Assembly: GCA_002077065.1 (NCBI GenBank)
Contig: NAJO01000055.1
Location: 124,001 to 188,000, forward strand
DNA from: Cryoendolithus antarcticus
Lineage: Eukaryota; Ascomycota; Dothideomycetes; Cladosporiales; Cladosporiaceae
Length of the DNA stretch: 64,000 nt
Direction of reading: 5' to 3'
Part shown: positions 20,813 to 31,282 of the stretch, piece by piece
Position numbering within the stretch: the stretch's first letter is position 1
Layout of the letters: the number at the start of each line of letters is the position of its first letter
Notes under the pieces: model-generated
Databases searched by the model: none
Told to the model about the DNA's origin: nothing
What the model saw: only the letters and a program-made list of their open reading frames with translations
Program-made: the position numbers and the translations under genes

Positions 20813-21247
20813 CGTGGGTTGTAGGATTCGTGGAGGGTAGTCTTGAAATTGAACGGAGTACGGGTTTGTGTCAGTTGCCCTGAAGCCTTGCTGTATCTCG
20901 ATATGCGCGCTGACTGTGGCATAGATTATGCGTGTACCAACAAGCTCACTTCGATACGCGGTCCATCTCACTGAGCCGGTGAGTGCAAGGATCTCATGAA
21001 GTCTTGGACATCCCATGTTCTCTTCACTTGCAAATTCTTCTTCCGCAGAAGTCACGCAACGTCGCGGATCCGCTAGATCAGTCGTGACATCTTTCAGCCT
21101 GCAACAAGAATTCTACTGCTACTCTCATCAACACTCTGCCCACTACTCCATCCAAAATGACTCACAAACATTTGACCACTACTTTCACCTCTTAGATCTC
21201 CAACTCAACACACACGCTGTCCAACAAAAACTCCACCAACTAAGACA
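20813..21247. other. Upstream region of paralogue B
   Basis: About 435 bp. The last 150 bp are C/T-rich with many CACT and CTCA runs, a common fungal core-promoter and leader style. Unlike the other paralogues there is no CACGTG. Confidence 0.5.
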
Positions 21248-21763
21248 ATGGCCGATAACTATCTCACCGCCCGCCAAAAGGAAGTCCTCTTCCTGATGTG
21301 CAAGTGCCTCAAAGAGAAGCCGAGCGTACGTACCCCCTCGGCCAATTCCCCTTGCCCCATCCTCCTGATTCTAACACCTCGCAGACTGTCGTCGACATGG
21401 ACAAATTCACAGAGCTCGGCGGCTTCGAGAACGTAGGCAGCGCTGGCGGATTCTTGCGCAAGGTGCTCAAGAAGGTCACGGAGAGCGGCAGCGGCGCTGC
21501 GGAGGCTGAGGCGGGGAAGGTCAAGACTGGTGGCAAGACGAGGGGTAGGAAGGGTGCGTTGCTGTGGTACCTTGAGATAGGGTGATGGGAGGCTAACGTG
21601 AATCGCAGTCACTACTAATGAGGATGACGATGAGGAGGCGCCGTCGCCGAAGAAGAAGAAGGCAGCTGCGCCGAAGAAGGGCAAGAAGGGAAAGGCTGCT
21701 GCTGAGGATGAGGACAGGGAGGAGGGTGTGGAGGTGAAGGACGAGGAGGGCGAGGAGGAGTGA
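21248..21763 (+). CDS. Myb-like small nuclear protein, paralogue B
   Basis: First gene of a four-gene direct tandem. Exons 21248-21325, 21385-21553 and 21609-21763, introns 59 and 55 nt, phases 0 and 1; 133 aa. Exon 1: LTARQKEVLFLMCKCLKEKP. Exon 2: DMDKFTELGGFENVGSAGGF then LRKVLKKV, a helix-turn-helix-like core, and a basic GGKTRGRK. Exon 3: acidic NEDDDEEAPSP, KKKK and KKGKKGK patches and an acidic end. The lysine-rich and acidic tail suggests a chromatin-associated protein. DNA binding is inferred from resemblance to the fungal Myb_DNA-bind_8 type domain. Confidence 0.8.
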
Positions 21764-21830
21764 GTATTCACTCTCATTAAGTGTGCTACTAAGGTGAAGC
21801 TATGCTGTTCCTAGCTGGTGAAGCCACTTT

Positions 21831-21836
21831 CACGTG
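21831..21836. promoter_or_regulatory. CACGTG upstream of paralogue C
   Basis: 174 bp before the C start; see the shared-motif finding. Confidence 0.4.
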
Positions 21837-22009
21837 GGCATGAACAGTGAGAGGTGGGAATGCTATATCTCGTGCACTCCTGACCTTTGCTCTTTCCTTG
21901 GCTCGATCAATATTAACACTCCTTCTCACACTCTACGGTTTACACTTCCACACTAGCAGACTTCCGCAACGATCCTCAGTACTATCATACCAAACAAGGA
22001 GATATCACA

Positions 22010-22565
22010 ATGGCCAAAGACGCTGCTACCCACGATCTCTCGTCGCGCACGGTCGAGCTACTCGTCTGCGTGTGTAAAAGCCTGAATGCAAAGCCGACCG
22101 TAAGTCTCACCATGCCACTCAGTGGCTGCGCCTCGCAATGAATTCCTTACTGATGTCCGTTATAGTCGCTCGTCAACATTGAGAAGTTCGCCGAGCTAGG
22201 CGGCTTCGCCAATATCAACAGTGCCCGTGCCAACCTGCACAGGGTGTTAAAGGAGGTTATGGAGAGTGGTGGCGCGACTGCTGGGACCGCTGGGGAGGAT
22301 GGCGCCGAAGGCGAGAAGGCTACGCCGAAGAAGAGAGGCCGCAAAGGTGACTTCGCAGACCATCCTGCTCCGGGGGTCATTACACTGACGGAATCGCGTA
22401 GTGACCAAAGAGGACGACGATGAGGGGGAGACTCCAGCGAAGAAAACGAAGGCTACCCCTAAGAGGGGCAAGAAAGTCTCAGAGGCCAACGAGGGGGAGG
22501 AGGACGAGGAGCTGATGAAGGTCAAGGACGAAGAGGGTGCTGGAGAGAAGGACGAGGAGACCTGA
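22010..22565 (+). CDS. Myb-like small nuclear protein, paralogue C
   Basis: Second gene of the tandem, 246 bp after B. Exons 22010-22099, 22166-22346 and 22402-22565, introns 66 and 55 nt, phases 0 and 1; 144 aa. Core: LSSRTVELLVCVCKSLNAKP, then NIEKFAELGGFANINSARAN, HRVLKEVMESGG, and a basic KKRGRK before the second intron. The tail alternates acidic runs (EDDDEGE) with KKTKATPKRGKK. It is closest to B in the helix region (FxELGGFxN). CACGTG at 21831-21836, 174 bp upstream. Confidence 0.8.
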
Positions 22566-22679
22566 TCTTCCGTGCCTGTGGATGCTGCTAGAGCGGATCT
22601 TGTTCGCCACTGCCCTATAGCGGAATTATAACGTGCGATCGTCCGGTGAGCGAAGGCGCTAGAGCAGGACAGCGATTGG

Positions 22680-22685
22680 CACGTG
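22680..22685. promoter_or_regulatory. CACGTG upstream of paralogue D
   Basis: 151 bp before the D start; see the shared-motif finding. Confidence 0.4.
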
Positions 22686-22835
22686 AAACAAGACTAGGCA
22701 ACTGAGAGGGTATCAGGCTCACTTACACTCTACACTTCCTCATCCACTCCTCTACTTACACCACACTACAACATCTTCGGTACAACAACGTTACCACCCA
22801 CTATCATCCCCATCCATCTCTACCAAGCACACACA

Positions 22836-23369
22836 ATGTCTTCTTCAGCCGCCCCATCGCTGACCGCTCGCCAAATGGAGCTCCTCTCCAACATCCTCAA
22901 GTGCTTGAAGACCAGGCCTGAGGTACATTATTCCTATCTCTCCCGCAGTGCTCCCGCCATTGACAGTCTCCTCCCAGATCGACCTCGCCAGGTTCGCCGA
23001 AATGAGCAACGTCAGCCTCGCCTCCGCGTCAACGATCTACAGTCGCACCCTCAAACTTGTCACTAACTTCAATGGCACGGAGGACGGTGGCGACGCGGAG
23101 GGGACGCCGAAGAAGGGTACTAAGGCTACGCCGAAGAAGCGCAAGAGTATGTGATTCCTTCCTTTTGCTACGTGGTGTCGGAAAGGAAACTTACTGACTT
23201 ACTGGCAGGCACGGGCGAGGACGGCGAAGACGACAATGATGATGCTACGCCGACTAAGAAGCCCAAGGCGACGCCGAAGAAGCGAGGCGAGAAGGTCGTG
23301 CAGGCTGAGAAGGATGGCGAGGGCGAGGAGCAGAAGGTGAAGGACGAGACTGAGGGTGAGGAGGACTGA
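22836..23369 (+). CDS. Myb-like small nuclear protein, paralogue D
   Basis: Third gene of the tandem, 270 bp after C. Exons 22836-22922, 22978-23146 and 23209-23369, introns 55 and 62 nt, phases 0 and 1; 138 aa. Core: LTARQMELLSNILKCLKTRP, then DLARFAEMSNVSLASASTIY and a basic PKKGTKATPKKRKS. The GG of the FxELGG motif is replaced by SN, so the recognition region has diverged. The tail has three TPKK/TKK lysine patches between acidic runs. CACGTG at 22680-22685, 151 bp upstream. Confidence 0.8.
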
Positions 23370-23709
23370 AGTGTTCGACAGACCTGCCCTACGAGCGACC
23401 GTAGTGGCCTGGCTACGAGCATGAGCGGGATGTCTTGGGCGATGAGAGATGCGATGCCTCACTTCATTGTCTCCGTGGCACGGCGACTGAATTCGCCGGT
23501 GATTTGACTACACGCATGTAAGCTGAGGCCTGCAACGGATCATGATTGAGCTCCAGACCTGCCTGGTTCAATGCTGTAGCACGTGGATGATACAACTGAG
23601 CTACACCCCTTCTCACGCTCTTCTTCCAATCCACACACAACATCCTCCGCCCAGCATCCATCGTTCCCTCCTACCAACACCCAACCAACATCCACCCAAC
23701 TGCACAACC
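23370..23709. other. Upstream region of paralogue E
   Basis: 340 bp. CACGTG at 23580-23585, 125 bp before the E start. A 15-nt stretch near 23596-23610 looks like an inverted tRNA A box, but no full tRNA can be folded. The last 90 bp are rich in CCAAC and CACC. Confidence 0.45.
23580..23585. promoter_or_regulatory. CACGTG upstream of paralogue E
   Basis: 125 bp before the E start; see the shared-motif finding. Confidence 0.4.
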
Positions 23710-24241
23710 ATGGCCCCCAAGCCCACCACAACTCTCACACCTCACCAGGTGCTCCAACTCACCTACGTCTGTCGCGCCATGACCAAACGCACAGACGTCC
23801 GCCCTCCCACCTCAACAGATCTACCCACAGGTCCATCACTGACACCTCCAGATCGACTACGAAGTCTTCGGCCAGCTAGACGGATACAGAAGTGCCTTCA
23901 ACGCGAGAAAATCCTTCCACGCGCTCATGAGAGCCGTCATGGCGAGCGGTGATGAGGGGCCGAAGGCCGGGAAGGGGAAGAAGCGCAAGGCGCAGAGTAT
24001 GTCTCTCGTAATTCTTCGCGACGGGGTTGGGGTACTGACAGCTCGCTCAGAGATGGACGATGATAACGAAGGGGAAGAAGGAGAGGAGGGTGAGACAGTG
24101 GCTAAGAAGCAGAAGGGTGTTTCTGCTGAGAAAGGGGGTATGGAGGAGATCGTGCAGGCTGAGGAGGGCGAAGCGGAGGATGCCGGGGTCGAGGAAGGGG
24201 ATGAAGAAGTGGTTGAGATCAACGGTAAGGCGGAGGAGTAG
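23710..24241 (+). CDS. Myb-like small nuclear protein, paralogue E
   Basis: Fourth gene of the tandem. Exons 23710-23796, 23852-23996 and 24051-24241, introns 55 and 54 nt, phases 0 and 1; 140 aa. Core: LTPHQVLQLTYVCRAMTKRT, then DYEVFGQLDGYRSAFNARKS, HALMRAVMASG and basic GKGKKRKAQ. The first donor is GTCCGC, weaker than in the other copies. The tail is the most acidic of the tandem four. This is the most divergent tandem member in the helix region, although residues I-D-x-x-x-F-x-x-L-x-G-Y keep the pattern. Confidence 0.78.
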
Positions 24242-24421
24242 GAGACAGGGAGGTGACGGACAGTGCCTTGTATCCCGAAGCTGAGAAAGCTTGGATCCCG
24301 TGGACTGATGCTGAGGGATGCTTAATCGGCAATGCCCTCCATCCTAGTTGTGTTCCCGAGCTGCATCAGAGATGCTCTGGCTTCTTGACCATTGCTAGCA
24401 AACTGCTCATATTACTAGTCA

Positions 24422-26479
24422 TCAGCCGTAATACCCTTGGCTTTGACTGCCATAGTCATGCCCAAATCCAGGCATGTTGTCAAGGTCCATGAACTCCTCT
24501 ATGCCCGCTCCACCGCCGCCTGCACCGTTAACCTGAATACTGTCCATCTGATCATTAGCGCCGGTGGGTAAGTCGAGGGCGTCCTGCGCAGTGTCAAAGT
24601 GCGGGTCAATCTCAAGTCCCTCGTTGGCATTGTTGGTGCCATCGCTGCTCCCGGCCAGCGCAGGATCAATCAACGCCGGATCAACCAGTGCAGAGCCCAT
24701 GTGCCCACCATGACCCTGCGTAGGTCTCGCCGGTGGGGGCGATGCAGCAGACTCCCCGTCCACTCTCGCCTCGGCAGGCATACTCCTCCCGAACGCCGCC
24801 CTCCGATCCGCATACCTCACATCCGCCTTGACCAACCTCGGCAATCTCGCGTCCCGATTGGCATTCGAAGCATCTCCCCTTCCGTTCATCCAGCTGCCTA
24901 CTTCGCTTATCTCGCCGCGACGAGCCAGTGCTTCGTAAGCCTCCTCGGACTGCAGGATAGGCAGTAGGAGCGAGGCTTCGTACCAGCGGCCTTTGACGCG
25001 ATCGAGGGTGATGCGAGTGTTTGGAGTGGTGAGTTTCCAGTAGGAGGCCCGGCGATGCGTACTGACAGAACGGCTGTTACGCTCGGCGAGGTCTTGGGTT
25101 AGGCGGGGCGAGAGGTGAGGGTTTGCGGAGGCTGCTGCAGGGGTAGGAAGATCGGGGTTTGCGTGGGCGATGGTGACTAGGGTATAGGTGTCGCCGGTGA
25201 GATATATGCTTGATGATGTTGGAGGTTGTGGTTCGACGATCGAGTGCAGAATCACCACGTCTGTGCCTGTCGAGAGGCGGATGGGGTCACCGAGCCAGAC
25301 CTTTTCGGCGCCCAGGTAGAGGGCTGTGTAGTCTATTTCCGTCGCGCTTGAATTTGAGGGCGATGGTACTGTGCGGATGGGATGCAGAGGTGTATATGAT
25401 GCGTCTACGCCCTTAGCTGCCAGAATCGAACCATCCACATTCATATCTCCACCCGCGCCATAGCGACCCTGCCGCATTCCATCCCAATCCGCGTTCTCGA
25501 AGGTCATGGGGTCAGACATGTTGTTCAGACCAGGGTGGGTGTATTGTGGCACGCTCCAGGCTAGCCAAGGACGCATCTCATTGTCGTTTGATCTAGTGAC
25601 AGCGATGGAGTACCGTTCATGAGGACCACCAGGTGGATTAGATAGCGGCTGTACTGTGTAGCTGGAGCGCGAGTCCGACTTCCAGCGGCTGAGGACCAGA
25701 CCAAGACCCCAGGCAGCATCTTTGCGGAACCAGACTACTTCGCCAAGACGGTAGACGTACATGTTATATACTTGGTCGTCGCGCTGTTCCGCGCGTGTTG
25801 CTGCGGGCAGCGGGTTGGGTCTCGGTGAGGTGGACTTGGGTGCACTCGCTGCTCTCTGCTGAAGTGATTGCGTGCTCGACTGCCTCATCATGTCTTGAGC
25901 AGCGGGCGATTTCGCAACACTTTCCGGCCTGGAAGCCGGCTTAGCTGCCTTTGCACCAGGCACGATCCCTTCCAGATCCTCTGGGGAGCACACTTTGCAC
26001 CCACAATTGTCGTGGTCGCCAGTCTCGTCCGTAGCAAGCCAGAGGAGATGCGGGAAGAAGTCGGCAGGGCTGCGAAAGCGTTTCCTCCGGCCCAGTGGGT
26101 GGCCATAAAGATATGCGTCCTGCCGATCGTTCCCTCCACCAGCGTGCATCTTCGTTTTCACCTCGGTCTTGCCATCCTTATCCGTGCGCTTGACGTGTTC
26201 GTACAGACGATAGTTCTCCGGGAAGTCGACCAGCATGACGGCCGTATCTTGCAAGCGAAGCTCTCTTGCAAGCATCCCACCAAGCTTCCGTCTCCAGTCC
26301 AGATGCTTCATCTCATCGGGTGTGACTTGGCGGTAGTAGTCACTGACGCCATCTCTGTTCGGCTTCTGATCGAGCTGATCGGTTGTGGGCTCGTTCGTCT
26401 CTCTAAGCTTCCCGGCACGACTGACGATCTCCAGCTTGCCATCGCTGCGCCGGATGTAGACAGGGTGGAAGCGGGCCAT
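24422..26479 (-). CDS. Clr2-like transcriptional silencing factor
   Basis: 685 aa from the Met at 26479 (MARFHPVYIRRSDG). The frame is open further, to a Met at 26635, but that part looks non-coding. The N-terminal domain has the Clr2 family pattern: LVDFPENYRLYEHV, DAYLYGHPLG, KRFRSPADFFPHLLWLATD, and CGCKVCSPEDL as a small Cys cluster. A middle region around residues 240-500 has EVVWFRKDAAWGLGLV, resembling the second Clr2 domain, an adaptor fold. In fission yeast Clr2 is part of the SHREC complex, which silences heterochromatin with a histone deacetylase and a SNF2 remodeller. Here it is head-to-head with a SNF2/PHD ATPase gene. Start choice is the main doubt. Confidence 0.82.
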   Translation of the reverse strand: MARFHPVYIRRSDGKLEIVSRAGKLRETNEPTTDQLDQKPNRDGVSDYYRQVTPDEMKHLDWRRKLGGMLARELRLQDTAVMLVDFPENYRLYEHVKRTDKDGKTEVKTKMHAGGGNDRQDAYLYGHPLGRRKRFRSPADFFPHLLWLATDETGDHDNCGCKVCSPEDLEGIVPGAKAAKPASRPESVAKSPAAQDMMRQSSTQSLQQRAASAPKSTSPRPNPLPAATRAEQRDDQVYNMYVYRLGEVVWFRKDAAWGLGLVLSRWKSDSRSSYTVQPLSNPPGGPHERYSIAVTRSNDNEMRPWLAWSVPQYTHPGLNNMSDPMTFENADWDGMRQGRYGAGGDMNVDGSILAAKGVDASYTPLHPIRTVPSPSNSSATEIDYTALYLGAEKVWLGDPIRLSTGTDVVILHSIVEPQPPTSSSIYLTGDTYTLVTIAHANPDLPTPAAASANPHLSPRLTQDLAERNSRSVSTHRRASYWKLTTPNTRITLDRVKGRWYEASLLLPILQSEEAYEALARRGEISEVGSWMNGRGDASNANRDARLPRLVKADVRYADRRAAFGRSMPAEARVDGESAASPPPARPTQGHGGHMGSALVDPALIDPALAGSSDGTNNANEGLEIDPHFDTAQDALDLPTGANDQMDSIQVNGAGGGGAGIEEFMDLDNMPGFGHDYGSQSQGYYG

Positions 26480-27049
26480 GATGGCTGTGTTGGAGGGTGC
26501 GCGTACGAGCCTCGTCGGTCTCGGTGCTCGATCATCAATTACTTGCACACCCCTCAGTGTATGCGTCCCTGCTCTCACTCTACACGGCGCTCCACTCACC
26601 TTGACTACTTTCACATGTAGTTCACAGCGGACCACATAAGGATGCGGGTTCCTGCATCGGGAAGCCCGCTAGCATCTTCGCTTATTGCGGGGAGTTTCGT
26701 TCGCGCTTTCTTCGACGCGTCTTGCGGAAGTGCACGCATCCATACATCGTCACTTTGGCAACATATGATATTCCTTACTACAGATCGCTTTCACCACATG
26801 CTAGCTTAACCTTGCTGCATTTTTGTACCAGCATAGCTAATCAATAGAGACGATCGACTCCAGGCGAGGAGCGAACGACACGATTCAGTGCTTCATCGCC
26901 ACTTTACAGTCCAGCGCCCCTGGGGACATTGGGCACATGTCAGCGGTCGACGTAAGACACATGAACGATTGCTCGTGAAGGCGCTTACGTACTGCTTGCT
27001 GCCTGCAGCGTGTACACCATCACTTTGTCCACTGCCAACGTCGCAACAC
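26480..27049. other. Divergent promoter region Clr2-like / SNF2 gene
   Basis: 570 bp shared upstream region of two divergent chromatin genes. I see no separate gene. The minus-strand frame from 26635 to 26480 may instead be leader. Confidence 0.5.
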
Positions 27050-30000
27050 ATGGACCAAAGCGACGAACTCCATTCATCAAAGAGGCAGCGGGTCATGGCG
27101 TACGTCGCACCTACGCCGAACAAACAGAACCTCTCAACGCTGCTCGCATCCTTTGGTGCATCCCGCTCTCCAATGTCGGCCCGGCACATGGAGAAAGAGG
27201 CACGTTTAAGAGAGACGAAGCCGATTTCCTACGCCGAGAGTGAGAGCGAAGTCTCCAATGCCTTCGCATCGCCACAGTCAAGCTTTGCTGCTGCCGATTC
27301 TCCCTCCTCGACTACGAGTGCTCAGCCACTGCAAGTTGACAGCGATAGCGAGCAAGACAGCGAGGGTGAGATCATCACAGGTAGGCTCTGACTGCTCTCA
27401 ATGACACAGGTGACTGTTTTAACTTTGTGCCAGTAGCTGGTCGGCAGCAGCATATGCCCAATATGCTTGCCACCCGAGAGCTGCCAGCGAGATCGACACG
27501 CAGCCGCGTAAGCTATGCATCCCCGAAGCGTCCAGTGAAGTCACGCAAAAGCAAGACTGGTGGCGGGGCGAAGTTCGCTCTTCGATCCGACACGATGCCA
27601 TTAACTTCCAAGGGCAGAGGCAAAGGCAGGCCTCAACATACCCCCATGAAGCTCGACACCGCTCGCAATCGAATTCGCCAAGAGATCGCCAACACCACGA
27701 AGCCAAAGCGTGAAGCGTTCCTGCTTGCTCACAAGGACATGTTCCTGCCAATCTTGCCCGAAAACAGCTACATTGACAAGTTGCAGCGTCTGCGCGACAT
27801 GTCAGGCGAGGGTGAGACTGCTTATGTGGCGCATGAGATGCTCCACAAGCAGCCTGCAGGCGTCAAAGCTGTCATGAAGCCCTACCAGATCGAGGGCTTG
27901 TCCTATCTGGTGCATATGTACAACAATGGCATGTCGTGCATTCTCGGAGACGAAATGGGTAGGTTCCCTCCTACTTCGCCCTCATTGCTGCACATGCTAA
28001 CACGCTAATCAATCAGGACTCGGTAAAACGCTTCAAACCCTGGCTTTGTTTCAGTGGTTGAAGATCAATAAGCCGATCTCGAAGTCGACAGAGGCTAGAC
28101 CGTACCTTGTGGTATGCCCGTTGAGTGTACTGGATTCCTGGGTACGCGAGGCTACGAAGTGGACTCCCGATCTCTCAGTCATCCGCATGCACGGTGCCAA
28201 GACCGAGCGTGATCGCATCAAGCAAGAGATCATGGGTTTCGTCGATCACTATGGGCAGCAAAATGCGAAAGCCAAAGCCAAGTCCAAGCCTCGCGTCACA
28301 AAGTCGACTTCGGGCCACACGGTCATCGATCTCGACAGTGAGGAGGACGAGGATGACGGAGAACGGCCTGTCGACATCGTCGTCACCACGTACGAAACCT
28401 TCGCGAGCGAGCAGAATTGGTTCAAGCGGGCGTTCGTGTGGCGGTACGTCGTCTTGGACGAGGGCCACAAGATCAAGAACGAAAAGTCGGATCTCTCGTC
28501 TTCACTCCAGTCGCTAAGTGCTGAGCATCGCCTGCTGCTTACCGGCACACCATTGCAAAACAACCTGCAGGAGCTTTGGGCGCTTCTGCACTGGCTGTAC
28601 CCAGAAGTCTTCACCGATGACACTGCTGTCAGCTTCAAGAAAGCTTTCGACTTGACCAAGGGCACTGCTTCCACGTCATTCATGGACAACGCACGTCAGC
28701 TGCTCGAATTGATTATGCTCAGACGTATGAAGACGAGCGCGGGCGTGAACCTCAACCTTCCCCCGAAAGAGGATATCTTGTTGTTCGTCCCGCTCACACC
28801 CATGCAGCGCTTCTGGTACCAGCGATTGCTTACCAAAGCTGACAACGGCCTGCTCGAGGAAGTCTTCAGGGGCGCGAAAGCGAAAGAAGAGAATTCGATC
28901 AAGAGCGAAGTTGCTGATGACACTGTGCTCACGATTGATGAAGGCGACAGCACAATGGCTGGTGCTGCACCAGAGGATGGCCTGGATGTATGGGCTGAGA
29001 GCAGGGAGATCATGGCCAAGGCCGTCGAAGAGCAGACTACTGACAGCAAGGGCAATGATTGGAAGAAGCTGATGATGCTCATCATGCAGCTTCGCAAGAC
29101 GTGCTCACATCCGTACCTAATCCCAGGCGCTTGGCCGGAGGGCATGTACGATGGCGATCACATTCGAACAGCGTCTGGCAAGTTCATCGTGCTCGACAAA
29201 CTGCTCGAGGAGCTCGTTGTCAAGCAGCGCAAGAAGGTCATCATCTTCTCTGGTTTCACCAAGACATTGGATCTTACAGAAAAGCTCCTCGAGCTCAAAG
29301 GCGCGAACAGCCACGACGCTCCATTCCGCTATGTCCGCTTCGATGGCAGCACGCAGCGCGCGAGGCGTAACCTTACCATACGCCTGTTCAACGACATGAA
29401 GTCAGACTACAACGTCATGCTCATCTCCACTAGGGCTGGCGGTCTGGGCATCAATCTGACCTCAGCCACAGAGGTGATATTTTTGGACGAGGATTGGAAT
29501 CCGCAGATTACCCTGCAAGCTGAGGCTCGTGCCCACCGCATTGGTCAGACCAAAAAGGTGACAGTCTACAAGCTCTGCACGCAAGGCACAGTCGAAGAGC
29601 AGATGATGGGCCGCATCCGCAAAAAGCTGTATCTCTCAGCCAAGATCACCGAGAGCATGCGCAATTTGCACTCCACGGAATCACAGTCGAAGAAGCGTAA
29701 GCGCGGTCCTTCGGCCGGCGATGCCTTCGAGGAGGATGCACCTCAACTTCGCACCTCTGAACTCAAGACTTTACTTCGCCGCGGAGCTCAGACCCTTTCT
29801 GCACCACAGGTCGATGTCACCGAGATGCTGAGCTGGGACTGGGCGACCACACTCGATAAGTGCAAAGATCGCCCCCAGGATGCTCTCGTTAATACCTCTA
29901 CCCTCAACCTAGCGAAGCCAGAGGATATTAGCGAAGAGCAGTGGCTGAACAATATCGAAAAAGTCGAATGCGCGGTATTCGAAGGCCGCACTTTGCAACG

Positions 30001-30799
30001 CAAGCTCGACGCGAAAGTCGCCGAGCCCGTTGATCTAACCCGCGCCGATCGCCGCCTCGGCAAGAACACTACCGTCATGCAGAACGGCTTCGCAATTTCC
30101 AAGCAGTCTCTCCTTTGTGGCGACTGGGAAGCCGTACCCACGCTATCCGGCAAGGGCAATCTCTCCCTCGCCGAACCAGTCCGTGAGAAGAAAGCTCCAG
30201 TCGTGAATCAAGTCCACTGCCAGACCTGCTGGACCGACGACGGCACCCTAACAATGTGCTCCGGCTGCCCACGCGCCTACCACGCCAAGTGTTTCCCACC
30301 TGCTTGGCGTACGAAGCTGGCGAGCAAGTTCGGCACCTTCTACTGCCCTCAACACGAGTGTGTAAGCTGCGAGAAGAAGACCGCCGACGCCGGTGGCCTC
30401 ATCTACCGCTGCCGCTGGTGCGCTAACGGGTTCTGCGAAGACTGCCTGGACTGGAACACCGCCAAGCTGGTCGGTGAGCAGTTGCCTGAGCTGGCTATGC
30501 TGGGCCACGAGACGATTGGAGGTTGGTACGTGGAGTGCCAGGATTGCGTTGGGCGGTGGGTCGGCGGCGATAAGGATGATGAGAAGAGGTTCGCGGCTGA
30601 GAAGGAGAGGATCGAGGATGACTATCGTGCTTGGGCTGAGGAACAGGGATTTGGTGCTGATGTGGAGGATGTGAAGACGCCGACTACCATCAGCGAGGCT
30701 GCTACGCCGGTTGAGGGACTTGTGATGCCGGCGGGGAAGAAGTTGAAGAAGGAGGGCTTGAGCAGTAGGCTGAGTGGGTTGCTGGAGCCGATGGTTTAG
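27050..30799 (+). CDS. SNF2-family chromatin remodelling ATPase with C-terminal PHD-like module
   Basis: Exons 27050-27380, 27434-27958 and 28017-30799, introns 53 and 58 nt; 1212 aa. The N-terminal 200 residues are disordered and Ser-rich. The ATPase core follows: the Walker A region DEMGLGKT is split by the second intron, then DEGHKIKN (Walker B), LLTGTPLQNNLQELW, and in the second lobe VRFDGSTQ, STRAGGLGINL and ARAHRIGQTKKV. Around residues 1015-1090 is a Cys/His array beginning CQTC and CSGC followed by YHAKC, then CPQHECVSCEK and CRWCANGFCEDC, an extended PHD-type zinc module. The ATPase resembles the ISWI/CHD side of the SNF2 family; exact subfamily is not decided. Divergent from the Clr2-like gene. 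Confidence 0.9.
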
Positions 30800-31282
30800 A
30801 ATGCTTGGGATTCACTATGAGGTGTCGGGAGTTGCGGATGGATGAAATTGTGGTGGCGCGAAGGCGGATATTGGCACAGAGCGCATTTGGGCGCATTGAC
30901 AGTGCATGGGATGGCGACACTTTGCCACAGAGCGCCGGAGGGTCCTTTGCTCGGGCTTGATGCGCGATGAATGGCGAATCCGCAAATTCGAAGGCGCAAC
31001 GCAGGTTTGTACGATAGATAGCACTAGACGACTGTACTATAGTCGCCTTCCCAGTATGCCGTCCTAGGTCACCGACGTAAGCCCTCACTGCTGTTGCCCC
31101 GATGCGCCCTTCTTCACAGGCTCTTGATGAGTCGGTTTCGCTGTGCAGTGCCGAAGCCCGGCTCCAACGAGCAAGAGTACCATGAAGAAGACGCCTCCCC
31201 AGTTCACCTCGCTGGCCGAAGGCTTGTAAGTCGAAGGCCAGAACGCCCAGAAGATCTAGAGATTGTAGTCAGCAACCCAGCA
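30800..31282. other. Intergenic between convergent SNF2 gene and permease relic
   Basis: About 480 bp with no supported gene. Confidence 0.45.

Noticed and set aside
23555..23612. tRNA-like words upstream of paralogue E
   Set aside because: The A-box-like and B-box-like words are on opposite strands and no cloverleaf forms.
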